Assembly: GCA_035534615.1 (NCBI GenBank)
Contig: DATLRO010000050.1
Location: forward strand, 1 to 25,532
Length of the DNA: 25,532 bases
From: JAGWRA01 sp035534615
GTDB lineage: Bacteria > Acidobacteriota > Vicinamibacteria > Vicinamibacterales > CAVVIG01
Direction: 5' to 3'
The translations under genes were made by a program, and so were the position numbers. The notes beneath the pieces are model-generated. The model was not told the DNA's origin and made no database searches. It worked only from the letters and a program-made list of their open reading frames with translations. How positions within the stretch are numbered: the stretch's first letter is position 1; every line of letters begins with the position of its first letter. Positions 1 to 7,886 of this stretch are shown piece by piece.

Positions 1-1524
1 CGTAACGCCGGGCCGTCCGGCGCGACCGGCCTGACCGTGACCGACACGCTGCCGCCGGGCATCGCGGTACCGGCGCACGCGCTGCCGGCCGCCTGCACGT
101 CGAGCGGCCGCACGGTCACGTGCTCGCCCGCCCAGATGGACAGCGGCGTCCGGACCGATCTCACGCTCGCCGTCATTCCGACCACGGCGGGCGCGCTGGC
201 GGATACCGTCACCGCGAAGGCGACGGAACCGGACCCGAACGAGGCGAACAACACCGCGTCGGTGAAGGTGAGCGTGAGCAGCCAGGCAGGCGGCCCGGCC
301 GGCTCGGGCGACTTCAACGGCGACGGCACGCTCGACCTGGCGGTGGCCGATGCCGACAGCGACACGGTGCACATCTGGCTGAACGATGGCCAGGGGCACT
401 TCACCGACGCGCAGGACGTGCAGCTCACCGACCGTCATCACGGCGGCGGATACGGAGAAGACGACGCCACCGACGTCGACTTCCGTGACCAGGGCGAGCA
501 CCTGCCGCCGAGCCTGGCGGTCGGCGACTTCAACGGCAACGGCCATCTGGACATTGCCGTGGCCGACTGGCGGACCAACGCGGTCGACATCCTGACGAAC
601 GACGGCACGGGGCACTTCACCGAGACGGCCGTCGTGCCGCTCACCGGCCGTGATCCGGTCTCCATCACGACCGGCGACTTCAACGGCGATGGCGCGCTGG
701 ATCTCGCGGTCGCCAGCCAGGCGTCCGACGATGTGTCGGTGCTGTTTAACGACACACACGGCGGATTCACGGAAGCGGCGGTGATTCCGCTGCGGTTGCC
801 GCCCGGCGTGCGTGGTGGCGACGACCGGGACGCCCGCGGCCCGGGCCGGGATGAGGGCCGGCCGGCGTGCGAGCAGCCGGCGGCGCTGACGGCCGGCGAC
901 TTCACGGGCGACGGTCAGCCGGATCTGGCGGTCGCCTGCGAGGCCTCCGACACCGTCGCGCTCCTGACCAACGCCGGCGGCGCCGGGTTCACGCTGTCGG
1001 TCGTTCCGCTGAGCGACGGCCACGGACCGACGGCCCTGACGGCCGGCGACTTCAACGGCGACGGCGCGCTCGACCTCGCGGTGGCCAATCGCGAGTCCGA
1101 CAACGTGGCGATCCTGCTGAACAGCGGGACGGACGCCTCCGGCCAGCCAGCCTTCAGCGAGACGGTGCCGGCGACCCGGGTCGGCCGCGATCCGCTCGCC
1201 CTCGCGGCCGGGGATCTCAACAGCGACGGGGCCGAGGATCTGGTGACCGCGAACCGCGACAGCGGATCGGTCTCCGTGCTCCTCAACGGCGGCGCCGGTC
1301 AGTTCCCGGCCTCGCTGGAATCAGAGGTTCCGGTCGGACGCCAGCCGATTGCGGTCACGGCCGGCGACTTCAACGGCGACGGCCAGCTCGACCTGGTGGT
1401 CATCCGTCAGCCGGATCTAACGCCACTGTTCCTTCCGGGCGGTGCCGCGCCGCCCGCCCCCGGCGGCGACCACCATGGCGATGACGGCCACCGGCCGGAC
1501 GACTCCGGTGAGCCGAAGCGCTGA
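1..1524 (+). CDS. Secreted DUF11 / FG-GAP (VCBS) repeat protein, 5' end cut off by the window
   Basis: The frame is open from base 1, so the true start lies outside; 507 codons are visible, ending in TGA. Residues about 1-95 look like the end of a DUF11-type extracellular beta-sandwich (opening NAGPSGATGLTVTDTLPPG, ending near EANNTASVKVSV). From residue about 103 there are seven FG-GAP/VCBS-like units, each with a GDFNGDGxLDLAVA-type core; the Asp/Asn-rich loops are the usual calcium-binding element of these blades. Cores start near nt 307, 523, 673, 895, 1045, 1207 and 1366. Seven units fit a beta-propeller (inference). The tail is rich in Gly, Asp and His, with no sortase or PEP-CTERM-like signal. 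Such proteins are usually exported and act at the cell surface; no catalytic domain is visible. Repeat type is secure, role unknown. Confidence 0.85.
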   Translation, partial: RNAGPSGATGLTVTDTLPPGIAVPAHALPAACTSSGRTVTCSPAQMDSGVRTDLTLAVIPTTAGALADTVTAKATEPDPNEANNTASVKVSVSSQAGGPAGSGDFNGDGTLDLAVADADSDTVHIWLNDGQGHFTDAQDVQLTDRHHGGGYGEDDATDVDFRDQGEHLPPSLAVGDFNGNGHLDIAVADWRTNAVDILTNDGTGHFTETAVVPLTGRDPVSITTGDFNGDGALDLAVASQASDDVSVLFNDTHGGFTEAAVIPLRLPPGVRGGDDRDARGPGRDEGRPACEQPAALTAGDFTGDGQPDLAVACEASDTVALLTNAGGAGFTLSVVPLSDGHGPTALTAGDFNGDGALDLAVANRESDNVAILLNSGTDASGQPAFSETVPATRVGRDPLALAAGDLNSDGAEDLVTANRDSGSVSVLLNGGAGQFPASLESEVPVGRQPIAVTAGDFNGDGQLDLVVIRQPDLTPLFLPGGAAPPAPGGDHHGDDGHRPDDSGEPKR

Positions 1525-1535
1525 CTTCGACAGTC

Positions 1536-1569
1536 CGGACCGGTGCCTGGGAGATCGGGTACCGGTCCG
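1536..1569 (+). terminator. Hairpin just after the FG-GAP gene
   Basis: A perfect 9-bp inverted repeat (CGGACCGGT at 1536-1544, ACCGGTCCG at 1561-1569) with a 16-base loop begins 11 bases after the stop codon. There is no T-run after it, so it may be a Rho-assisted terminator or an mRNA 3' stabiliser rather than a classical intrinsic terminator. Confidence 0.4.
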
Positions 1570-1655
1570 ACCCCGACCGCTTCTTGAACGCCCTGCCGGC
1601 CGGCGCCGCTTCGTCCGACGAGTCCACCGCGGCGGACAGTCCCGGCGCTCCAGCC

Positions 1656-1687
1656 TTTGCGCCATCAGGCGTGGCGTGGTGTATACA
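1656..1687 (+). promoter_or_regulatory. Weak sigma-70-like promoter candidate for the small membrane protein
   Basis: TTGCGC at 1657-1662 is followed after 19 bases by TATACA at 1682-1687, an AT-rich island in GC-rich DNA, about 48 bases before the ATG at 1736. The spacer is longer than the preferred 17, so support is modest. Confidence 0.3.
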
Positions 1688-1735
1688 TGGACCCTGACCG
1701 GCTTCCGGGATGCCGGCGACACAGGGAAGGCGACC

Positions 1736-1963
1736 ATGGCAACGGGATGGCGGTTCGACGGCGTTCAGTGGCTGACGTTCTGGGTGACCGCGCTGGCCAC
1801 CGCCTGGTGTTTCTACTGGGCGAACGAGCTCGTACCCGGTCCGATCTACGGCCTGACCACGGCCCACTATCAGATCCTCAGCGAAGTCGTTCCGCTGGCG
1901 GGCATCGCGCTCATCGCGGGACGAGGGCTCTGGCGGCGGAGCCGCTCGCGCCGCCTGGTGTAG
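1736..1963 (+). CDS. Small two-helix membrane protein, unknown function
   Basis: 75 residues from the ATG at 1736, which is preceded by AGGGAAGG five bases upstream; this ribosome site is why the start is placed here although the same frame is open further upstream. Two hydrophobic stretches are visible: about residues 9-28 (from WLTFWVTALATAWCFYWA) and about 46-64 (ILSEVVPLAGIALIAGRGLW). The C-terminus is strongly basic (RRSRSRR), which by the positive-inside rule suggests both ends are cytoplasmic. A hairpin follows the stop. I do not recognise the family. It stands alone between a surface repeat protein and the M23 peptidase, and no job can be assigned. That it is a real gene rests on the ribosome site and the coherent membrane topology. 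Confidence 0.55.
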   Translation: MATGWRFDGVQWLTFWVTALATAWCFYWANELVPGPIYGLTTAHYQILSEVVPLAGIALIAGRGLWRRSRSRRLV

Positions 1964-1971
1964 GACGTCAG

Positions 1972-1994
1972 GTCTGTCCGAGGCCAGGACAGAC
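1972..1994 (+). terminator. Hairpin after the small membrane protein
   Basis: A perfect 8-bp stem (GTCTGTCC at 1972-1979 and GGACAGAC at 1987-1994) with a 7-base loop lies 8 bases past the TAG. It is followed by GCCTTG rather than a T-run, so termination is likely but unproven. Confidence 0.45.
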
Positions 1995-2165
1995 GCCTTG
2001 CGCCTCCCCCCTCGGCACGGTCCGTTGCACGCGACCACCACCCTCGGGACCTGGCGCCCGGCCCGCGGCGCCGATAGATCAGGCAGCGTGCTCGACGCCC
2101 CGGCGTCCCTGGAAGATCCGGCAGCGGCAGACATTCGTCGCATGTTCGCCTGTCGGACTTCTCTC

Positions 2166-2195
2166 TTGGGGATCGCGATGCGCGTGTGATACATT
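2166..2195 (+). promoter_or_regulatory. Candidate promoter for the M23 peptidase gene
   Basis: TTGGGG at 2166-2171 and TACATT at 2190-2195 are separated by 18 bases. Each matches the sigma-70 consensus at four of six positions. The site lies about 107 bases before the start codon. Confidence 0.3.
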
Positions 2196-2302
2196 CCTGT
2201 GCCCAGTGGGTCCAACTGCCTGTGCCTGAGCCAGTTCCGGACGCGTAGCGCGGCCGGCCCGGAAATCATTTCGGAACCGTCAACCAGAGTCCGAGCTGAG
2301 GG

Positions 2303-3223
2303 ATGCGAGCCCGACGATACACGATTGTCATCGCGGACCGTCGAACCGGCGTCGTGCGCCGGCTCACCCTCAGTCTGCGACCGGTGATCATCACGGTCGT
2401 CTGCGTCCTGGCCCTGCCGATTCTGATCGGCCTCGGGGCCAAGTGGAGCGCGCGCGCCCAGATCCAGCAGCTCCAGGACACCGCCTCCCTGCTCGAAGTC
2501 GAGAACGGGTCGTACCGGGCGGCGACCGGTGCCCTGACCAGCCAGATCGAGTCCCTGCAGACCGTCATCGACGACCTCGGCAAGCGATCGTTGTTCGACC
2601 CGGCGACCGCCAAGGCGCTCCGGCATCTGCCGGCGATCGTGAAGGCGCGCGCCGTGGGGGGGCCGAATCCGGTGCCGGGCATGCCGTCGCTGATTGCGAG
2701 CTCGATGAGCTCTCCGGAAGACACGTTCGGCGTGCTGCGGGATCTGCTCGAAGGGCTCGAGAGCCGGCTCCAGACCGTGCAGCAGACCGTGCAGCGGCGC
2801 GAAGCGCTGGCGGCGGCCACGCCGTCCATCTGGCCGACACGCGGCTGGCTCACGGCCGGGTTCGGCGAACGCTCCGACCCGTTCACCGGTCAACCGGAGT
2901 TCCACGAGGGGATCGACATCGCGGCCGACAAGGGGACGCCGGTCTATGCGACCGCGGACGGCAAGGTGGCACTGGCGGAGTACACCGACAACGGGTACGG
3001 CCGGAACGTCGTACTGGACCACGGGTTCGGACTGCAGACCCGCTACGCGCACCTGAGCCGGATCGCGGTGAAGGTCGGCGAGGAGGTGCAGCGCGGCCAG
3101 GTGGTCGGGTACGTCGGCGAGACGGGTCGGGCGACCGGCTACCATCTCCACTACGAAATCATCGTGAACGGCCGGCCGATCAATCCGCTCCAGCTCCTCC
3201 TGCAGTCGCCGCCCCGCCCGTAA
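2303..3223 (+). CDS. Membrane-anchored M23 family metallopeptidase (LytM/lysostaphin type) with coiled coil
   Basis: 306 residues. A short basic cytoplasmic N-terminus (MRARRYTIVIADRRTG) is followed by one transmembrane helix at about 26-45. Helical, coiled-coil-like segments follow at about 51-95 and 140-170, then a C-terminal M23 domain at about 180-300. The zinc site is complete: HEGID at H201 and D205, and the HLH motif at 281-283. M23 enzymes cut peptide cross-links in peptidoglycan; with zinc ligands present this one is probably an active periplasmic endopeptidase rather than an EnvC/NlpD-like activator. The start is the first ATG; TGAGGG sits almost against it, so the ribosome site is poor, but the N-terminus has the family's usual shape. 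It precedes secA but a terminator and a new promoter lie between them. Confidence 0.9.
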   Translation: MRARRYTIVIADRRTGVVRRLTLSLRPVIITVVCVLALPILIGLGAKWSARAQIQQLQDTASLLEVENGSYRAATGALTSQIESLQTVIDDLGKRSLFDPATAKALRHLPAIVKARAVGGPNPVPGMPSLIASSMSSPEDTFGVLRDLLEGLESRLQTVQQTVQRREALAAATPSIWPTRGWLTAGFGERSDPFTGQPEFHEGIDIAADKGTPVYATADGKVALAEYTDNGYGRNVVLDHGFGLQTRYAHLSRIAVKVGEEVQRGQVVGYVGETGRATGYHLHYEIIVNGRPINPLQLLLQSPPRP

Positions 3224-3233
3224 TGGCGGGGTC

Positions 3234-3272
3234 CGGGCGCCGCGCGCCCGCCCGCCGCCCGGGCGGTTTCTT
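3234..3272 (+). terminator. Double GC hairpin with T-rich tail after the M23 gene
   Basis: CGGGCG (3234-3239) pairs with CGCCCG (3245-3250). A second compact palindrome, CCGCCCGGGCGG, follows and runs straight into TTTCTTG. This looks like an intrinsic terminator beginning about 10 bases after the stop. Confidence 0.55.
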
Positions 3273-3300
3273 GACGGATCGCCGTAACCTCCGCTAATAT
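3271..3300 (+). promoter_or_regulatory. secA promoter
   Basis: TTGACG at 3271-3276 (five of six to the -35 consensus) is separated by 18 bases from TAATAT at 3295-3300, 35 bases before the secA ATG. The -35 box abuts the T-rich tail of the preceding terminator. Confidence 0.6.
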
Positions 3301-3335
3301 CGTCAGATACACGCCGCTCAGGCGGTCTCGCCTTC

Positions 3336-6248
3336 ATGATCTTCGACACGATACTCGCCAAGATCGTCGGAACGCAGAACCAGCGCGAGCTGAAGAGGCT
3401 CCGGCCGCTGATCGCCGAAATCAACGCGCTCGAACCGTCGACGCAGGCGCTCGACGACGAGCAGTTGCGGGCGAAGACGGCCGAGTTCCGCCAGCGGCTC
3501 GCGGCCGGCACGGAGCTGGACGATCTGCTGCCCGAAGCGTTCGCCGCGGTGCGCGAGGCCGGGCGCCGGGCGCTGAACATGCGGCACTTCGACGTTCAGC
3601 TGATCGGCGGCATCGTCCTGCACCGGGGGCAGATCGCCGAGATGAAGACGGGCGAGGGCAAGACGCTCGTCGCGACGCTGGCGGTCTACCTGAACGCGCT
3701 GCCCGGCAAGGGCGTGCACGTGGTGACGGTCAACGACTACCTGGCCCGGCGCGATTCCGAGTGGATGGGCCGGATCTACCGGTTTCTGGGGATGTCGGTC
3801 GGGGTGATTCAGCACGACCTGGACGATGCGGCGCGGCAGCAGGCGTACGCGAGCGACATCACCTACGGGACCAACAACGAGTTTGGCTTCGACTATCTCC
3901 GCGACAACATGAAGTTCGACCTGTCGCAGTACGTCCAGCGCGGGCACGAGTACGCGGTGGTGGACGAGGTCGACAGCATCCTCATCGACGAGGCCCGGAC
4001 GCCGCTGATCATCTCGGGGCCGGCCGAGGAGTCGACCGACCTGTATTACGAGGTCGACCGGATCATCCCCCGCCTGAAGGCGGGGGCGGTGACCCAGGGG
4101 GACGCGAAGGCGGAGGAACGCGAAGAGCTCGAGAAGACGGGCGATTATCTCGTCGACGAGAAGCACAAGACGGTCACGCTGACCGAAGGCGGCATGGCGA
4201 AGGCGGAAGAGCTGCTGGCGCACCGGCTGAGCCCGGGCGGCCTGTACGATCCCGTCAACATGCCGGTCCTGCATCACATCAACCAGGCGCTCCGGGCGCA
4301 CGCGCTGTTCAAGCGCGACATCGACTACATGATCAAGGACGGCCAGGTGGTGATCGTCGACGAGTTCACCGGCCGTCTGATGCCCGGACGGCGGTGGAGC
4401 GACGGGCTGCACCAGGCGGTGGAAGCGAAGGAGAAGGTGAAGATCGAGCGTGAGAACCAGACGCTCGCCACGGTCACCTTCCAGAACTACTTCCGCAAGT
4501 ACCACAAGCTGGCCGGCATGACCGGCACGGCGGACACGGAAGCCGAGGAATTCGGGAAGATCTACAAGCTCGACGTCGTCGTCGCGCCCACGAACCGGCC
4601 GCTGCGCCGGCTCGAGGAGCCGGACCTCGTCTACCGGACCGAGCGGGAGAAGTTCGACGCGATTGTCGAAGACATCATCGAGAAGCAGAAGCAGGGGCGG
4701 CCGGTGCTCGTCGGCACGGTGTCGATCGAGAAGTCGGAGCGCCTCAGTACGCTGCTGAAGCGGCGCGGCGTCAAGCACGTCGTCCTGAACGCGAAGTACC
4801 ACGCGCAGGAAGCGGAGATCGTCGCCCAGGCCGGCCGCCGCGGCATGGTCACCATCGCCACCAACATGGCCGGCCGGGGGACCGACATCCTGCTGGGCGG
4901 CAACCCCGAGTTCATGGCGCGGCAGCAGTGCCTGGCCGAGGAACTGGCGGAGCGGCTGCCGAAGGGCGAGCAGCGCTTCGTCGAGGACGAGGAATTCGTC
5001 TACTTCTACCACCTCGACGGCTTCTACCGCGCGCGCCGGCCGGACTGGGAGCGGACGTTCGCCCGCTTCAAGGAAGAGACCGACCGGGAGCACGACGAAG
5101 TGACCGCGCTCGGCGGCCTGCACATCCTCGGCACGGAACGGCACGAAGCGCGCCGGATCGACAACCAGCTGCGCGGCCGCGCCGGCCGCCAGGGGGACCC
5201 GGGCTCCTCGCGGTTCTATCTCTCGCTCGAAGACGACCTGATGCGCATCTTCGGGTCGGACCGGATCGGCAGCCTGATGCAGCGGCTCGGCATGGAAGAG
5301 GGGGTGCCGATCGAGCATCGCATGGTGACCAAGGCCATCCAGCGGGCGCAGACGCAGGTCGAGGCGCAGAACTTCTCCGTCCGCAAGCACCTGCTCGAGT
5401 ACGACGACGTCATGAACAAGCAGCGCGAGGCGATCTACGCGCTGCGCCGCGAGCTGCTGGACGGCCGGATCCGCATCAGCGAAGAGGACTACGTCGATTC
5501 GCGCGGCTACCTGATGTCGCTCGCCGAGGACCTGCTGGACGAGTCGATGGAGACGTACTGCGGCGAGAAGATGGACGTCGAGGAGTGGGACTTCGAGGGC
5601 CTCAAACAGGAGGTCACGCGGATCTTCGCCATCGAGACGGGCGACCTCGACTTCTCGCAGCGGACGACGGACGAGATTCGCGACGAGCTGTGGACCCGCC
5701 TCGTCGCCCACTACGAGGAGAAGGAGCGGATCGTCGGGCGCGAGCTGCTGCAGCGGGTCGAGCGCGACATCATGCTGCAGATCGTCGACACCCAGTGGAA
5801 GGATCATCTCTACAGCCTGGATCACCTGAAGGAAGGCATCGGGCTGCGCGGGTACGGCCAGATGGACCCGCTGGTGGAATACAAGCGGGAGAGCTTCGAC
5901 CTCTTCCAGGACATGAAGCGGCGGATCGACGAGGAAATCGTCCGCTACCTGTGGTGGCTGCGCCCGGTCATGAGCGAGGAGGAGCCGGCCCTCCCCCTGC
6001 GGCGCCGCAGCACGCCGCTCCTGATGAACAATCCGGCCGAAGCCGTTCCGGCCTTCGCCGGGGCGGCGGTCGCAGGCGGAGGCGGCGGCGCCGCTTCGGC
6101 GGAGGCGGCGCGACAGCCGCCGCGCGCGGGCGGCGACGACGCGAAGGTGCACACGATCCGGCGGGATACCCCGAAGGTGGGACGGAACGACCCGTGCCCG
6201 TGCGGCAGCGGGAAGAAGTACAAGAAATGCCACGGCGCGGGGGCGTGA
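3336..6248 (+). CDS. secA: Preprotein translocase ATPase subunit SecA
   Basis: 970 residues, a little longer than E. coli SecA (901). SecA drives unfolded precursor proteins through the SecYEG channel by ATP hydrolysis, at the cytoplasmic face of the inner membrane. Visible motifs: Walker A MKTGEGKT with GEGKT at 106-110; Walker B/DEAD-like DEVD at 210-213 followed by SILIDEARTPLIISG; the second RecA-like domain with TNMAGRGTDILLGG and the arginine-rich QLRGRAGRQGDPG; and the scaffold/wing region with DTQWKDHLYSLDHL. Between about 905 and 950 lies a low-complexity Gly/Ala-rich linker. The C-terminus is a complete zinc-binding SEC-C tail with C954, C956, C965 and H966, which in other bacteria binds SecB. 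The start is the ATG about 35 bases after a good promoter. guaB follows after 108 bp. Confidence 0.98.
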   Translation: MIFDTILAKIVGTQNQRELKRLRPLIAEINALEPSTQALDDEQLRAKTAEFRQRLAAGTELDDLLPEAFAAVREAGRRALNMRHFDVQLIGGIVLHRGQIAEMKTGEGKTLVATLAVYLNALPGKGVHVVTVNDYLARRDSEWMGRIYRFLGMSVGVIQHDLDDAARQQAYASDITYGTNNEFGFDYLRDNMKFDLSQYVQRGHEYAVVDEVDSILIDEARTPLIISGPAEESTDLYYEVDRIIPRLKAGAVTQGDAKAEEREELEKTGDYLVDEKHKTVTLTEGGMAKAEELLAHRLSPGGLYDPVNMPVLHHINQALRAHALFKRDIDYMIKDGQVVIVDEFTGRLMPGRRWSDGLHQAVEAKEKVKIERENQTLATVTFQNYFRKYHKLAGMTGTADTEAEEFGKIYKLDVVVAPTNRPLRRLEEPDLVYRTEREKFDAIVEDIIEKQKQGRPVLVGTVSIEKSERLSTLLKRRGVKHVVLNAKYHAQEAEIVAQAGRRGMVTIATNMAGRGTDILLGGNPEFMARQQCLAEELAERLPKGEQRFVEDEEFVYFYHLDGFYRARRPDWERTFARFKEETDREHDEVTALGGLHILGTERHEARRIDNQLRGRAGRQGDPGSSRFYLSLEDDLMRIFGSDRIGSLMQRLGMEEGVPIEHRMVTKAIQRAQTQVEAQNFSVRKHLLEYDDVMNKQREAIYALRRELLDGRIRISEEDYVDSRGYLMSLAEDLLDESMETYCGEKMDVEEWDFEGLKQEVTRIFAIETGDLDFSQRTTDEIRDELWTRLVAHYEEKERIVGRELLQRVERDIMLQIVDTQWKDHLYSLDHLKEGIGLRGYGQMDPLVEYKRESFDLFQDMKRRIDEEIVRYLWWLRPVMSEEEPALPLRRRSTPLLMNNPAEAVPAFAGAAVAGGGGGAASAEAARQPPRAGGDDAKVHTIRRDTPKVGRNDPCPCGSGKKYKKCHGAGA

Positions 6249-6275
6249 CGCCCGGCCGGGCGCACCCCCACGCCT

Positions 6276-6301
6276 GGAGGCCCGCGCCCCTGTCGGCCTC
6301 C
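6276..6301 (+). terminator. Hairpin between secA and guaB
   Basis: GGAGGCC (6276-6282) and GGCCTCC (6295-6301) are exact inverted repeats with a 12-base loop. A smaller palindrome, CGCCCGGCCGGGCG, sits just after the secA stop. There is no T-tract, so partial termination or RNA processing is as likely as full termination. Confidence 0.35.
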
Positions 6302-6356
6302 GTCGTCTCTGGCGCCGGTTCCCGTCGACCGGACCGGCGCTGATGGATGCGCATCG

Positions 6357-7886
6357 ATGGAACTGAACACCCTCTCCCCCGCCACCCCCGACATCGCGGC
6401 CGACATCCGGCTGGCCCTGACCTTCGACGACGTCCTGCTGGTGCCCCAGCACTCGACCGTCGTGCCGGGCCAGGTGGAGGTCGGCACGCGCCTGACGCGT
6501 CACATCCGCCTGAACGTGCCGCTGGTGAGCGCCGCCATGGACACGGTGACCGAGTCGCTGCTGGCCATCGCGATGGCGCAGCACGGCGGTCTCGGCGTCA
6601 TCCACAAGAACCTGTCGATCGACGAGCAGGCGCTCGAGGTGGATCGGGTGAAGCGGTCCGAGAGCGGGATGATCGTCAACCCGATCACCCTCTCCCCCGC
6701 CAACCGGATCTTCGAAGCGCTCGATCTGATGAAGAAGTACCGGATCTCGGGCGTGCCGATCACGGAGGACGGCCGGAAGGAGGGGCGGCTGGTCGGCATC
6801 CTGACGAACCGCGATCTCCGCTTCGAGACCAACGTCAACCGGCCGATCAGCGACGTGATGACGCGCGAGCCGCTGATCACGGTGCCGGTCGGGACGACCC
6901 TGGACGAGGCGCGGGAGATTCTGCACAGACACAAGGTCGAGAAGCTCCTGGTGGTCGACAAGGACTACATGCTGAAGGGACTCATCACCGTCAAGGACAT
7001 CCAGAAGATGGTGAAGTATCCCAGCGCGTGCAAGGACTCGCTCGGCCGGCTGCGCGTCGGCGCGGCCGTCGGGATCGCCCGCGACACGCTGGAGCGTGCG
7101 GAGGCGCTCGTCGCCGCGCACGTCGACGTGCTGGTGGTCGACACCGCCCACGGCCACTCCCAGAACGTCCTCGACATCGTCCGGCGCATCCGCCGCCGAT
7201 TCTCCGACGTGGATCTCATCGCCGGCAACGTGGCGACCGCCGAGGCGACCGAGGCGCTCATCGGCGAGGGAGTCGACGCGGTGAAGGTCGGGATCGGCGC
7301 CGGGTCGATCTGCACGACGCGGGTCATCGCCGGCATCGGCGTGCCGATGATCACGGCGGTCATGGACTGCGCCCGGGCGGCGGCGCCGCACGACATCCCC
7401 GTCATCGCCGATGGCGGGATCCGCTTCTCGGGCGACATCGTGAAGGCCATCGCCTGCGGCGCCAGCTCAACGATGATCGGGAACCTGTTCGCCGGGACGG
7501 ACGAAAGCCCGGGCGAACTGATCCTGTATCAGGGGCGGACGTTCAAGGAATATCGCGGCATGGGATCGATCGGCGCGATGCGCAAGGGCAGCCGCGACCG
7601 CTACTTCCAGGACGATTTCGATCTCAACGTCGAGACGCACATCGGCGGCGAGAAGCTCGTGCCCGAGGGGATCGAAGGACGCGTGGCCCACAAGGGCAGC
7701 GTGGCCGCGATGATTCACCAGCTGGTGGGCGGCCTGCGGGCCGGCATGGGGTACTGCGGCTGCGCGACGATTCCCGAGCTGCAGCGCCGCGCGCGGCTCA
7801 TCCGGATCACCCAGGCGGGCGCGCGCGAGAGCCACGTGCACGACGTGACGATTACCAAGGAAGCGCCGAACTACCGCTCCGAGTGA
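6357..7886 (+). CDS. guaB: Inosine-5'-monophosphate dehydrogenase
   Basis: 509 residues, about the usual length. It oxidises IMP to XMP with NAD+, the committed step of guanine nucleotide synthesis. The sequence shows the N-terminal LTFDDVLLVP signature (21-30), two CBS domains at about 105-220, the catalytic loop GIGAGSICTTR with active-site C319, the phosphate-binding IADGGIRFSGD (350-360) and the flap YRGMGSIGAM (399-408). The C-terminus has the monovalent-cation region before TKEAPNYRSE. The ATG at 6357 has only a weak upstream GGATG; no better start is available without losing conserved sequence. The last 16 bases overlap the 3' end of tsaE on the opposite strand. Confidence 0.98.
   Translation: MELNTLSPATPDIAADIRLALTFDDVLLVPQHSTVVPGQVEVGTRLTRHIRLNVPLVSAAMDTVTESLLAIAMAQHGGLGVIHKNLSIDEQALEVDRVKRSESGMIVNPITLSPANRIFEALDLMKKYRISGVPITEDGRKEGRLVGILTNRDLRFETNVNRPISDVMTREPLITVPVGTTLDEAREILHRHKVEKLLVVDKDYMLKGLITVKDIQKMVKYPSACKDSLGRLRVGAAVGIARDTLERAEALVAAHVDVLVVDTAHGHSQNVLDIVRRIRRRFSDVDLIAGNVATAEATEALIGEGVDAVKVGIGAGSICTTRVIAGIGVPMITAVMDCARAAAPHDIPVIADGGIRFSGDIVKAIACGASSTMIGNLFAGTDESPGELILYQGRTFKEYRGMGSIGAMRKGSRDRYFQDDFDLNVETHIGGEKLVPEGIEGRVAHKGSVAAMIHQLVGGLRAGMGYCGCATIPELQRRARLIRITQAGARESHVHDVTITKEAPNYRSE

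Larger units (their letters stand above)
1964..2302. other. 339-bp gap without a convincing gene
   Basis: It holds the hairpin at 1972-1994 and a promoter candidate near 2166-2195 for the M23 peptidase. Short frames exist on both strands but lack ribosome sites and protein-like composition. No tRNA, riboswitch or repeat is seen. Confidence 0.5.

Noticed and set aside
307..1400. Repeated GGCGACTTCAACGGCGACGG motifs taken as a CRISPR or satellite array
   Set aside because: Spacing varies (about 150-220 bp) and each copy is in frame encoding an FG-GAP core, so this is protein repeat structure.
1400..3580. A 726-codon minus-strand frame covering the small membrane protein and the M23 gene
   Set aside because: It opposes the clear M23 peptidase and secA start, and its composition is Arg/Gly/Pro shadow-like throughout.
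3318..7391. A 1357-codon open frame on the minus strand antisense to secA and guaB
   Set aside because: secA and guaB are unmistakable on the plus strand. The antisense product is rich in His, Asp, Arg, Val and Leu repeats typical of reverse-complemented GC-rich codons and has no domain.
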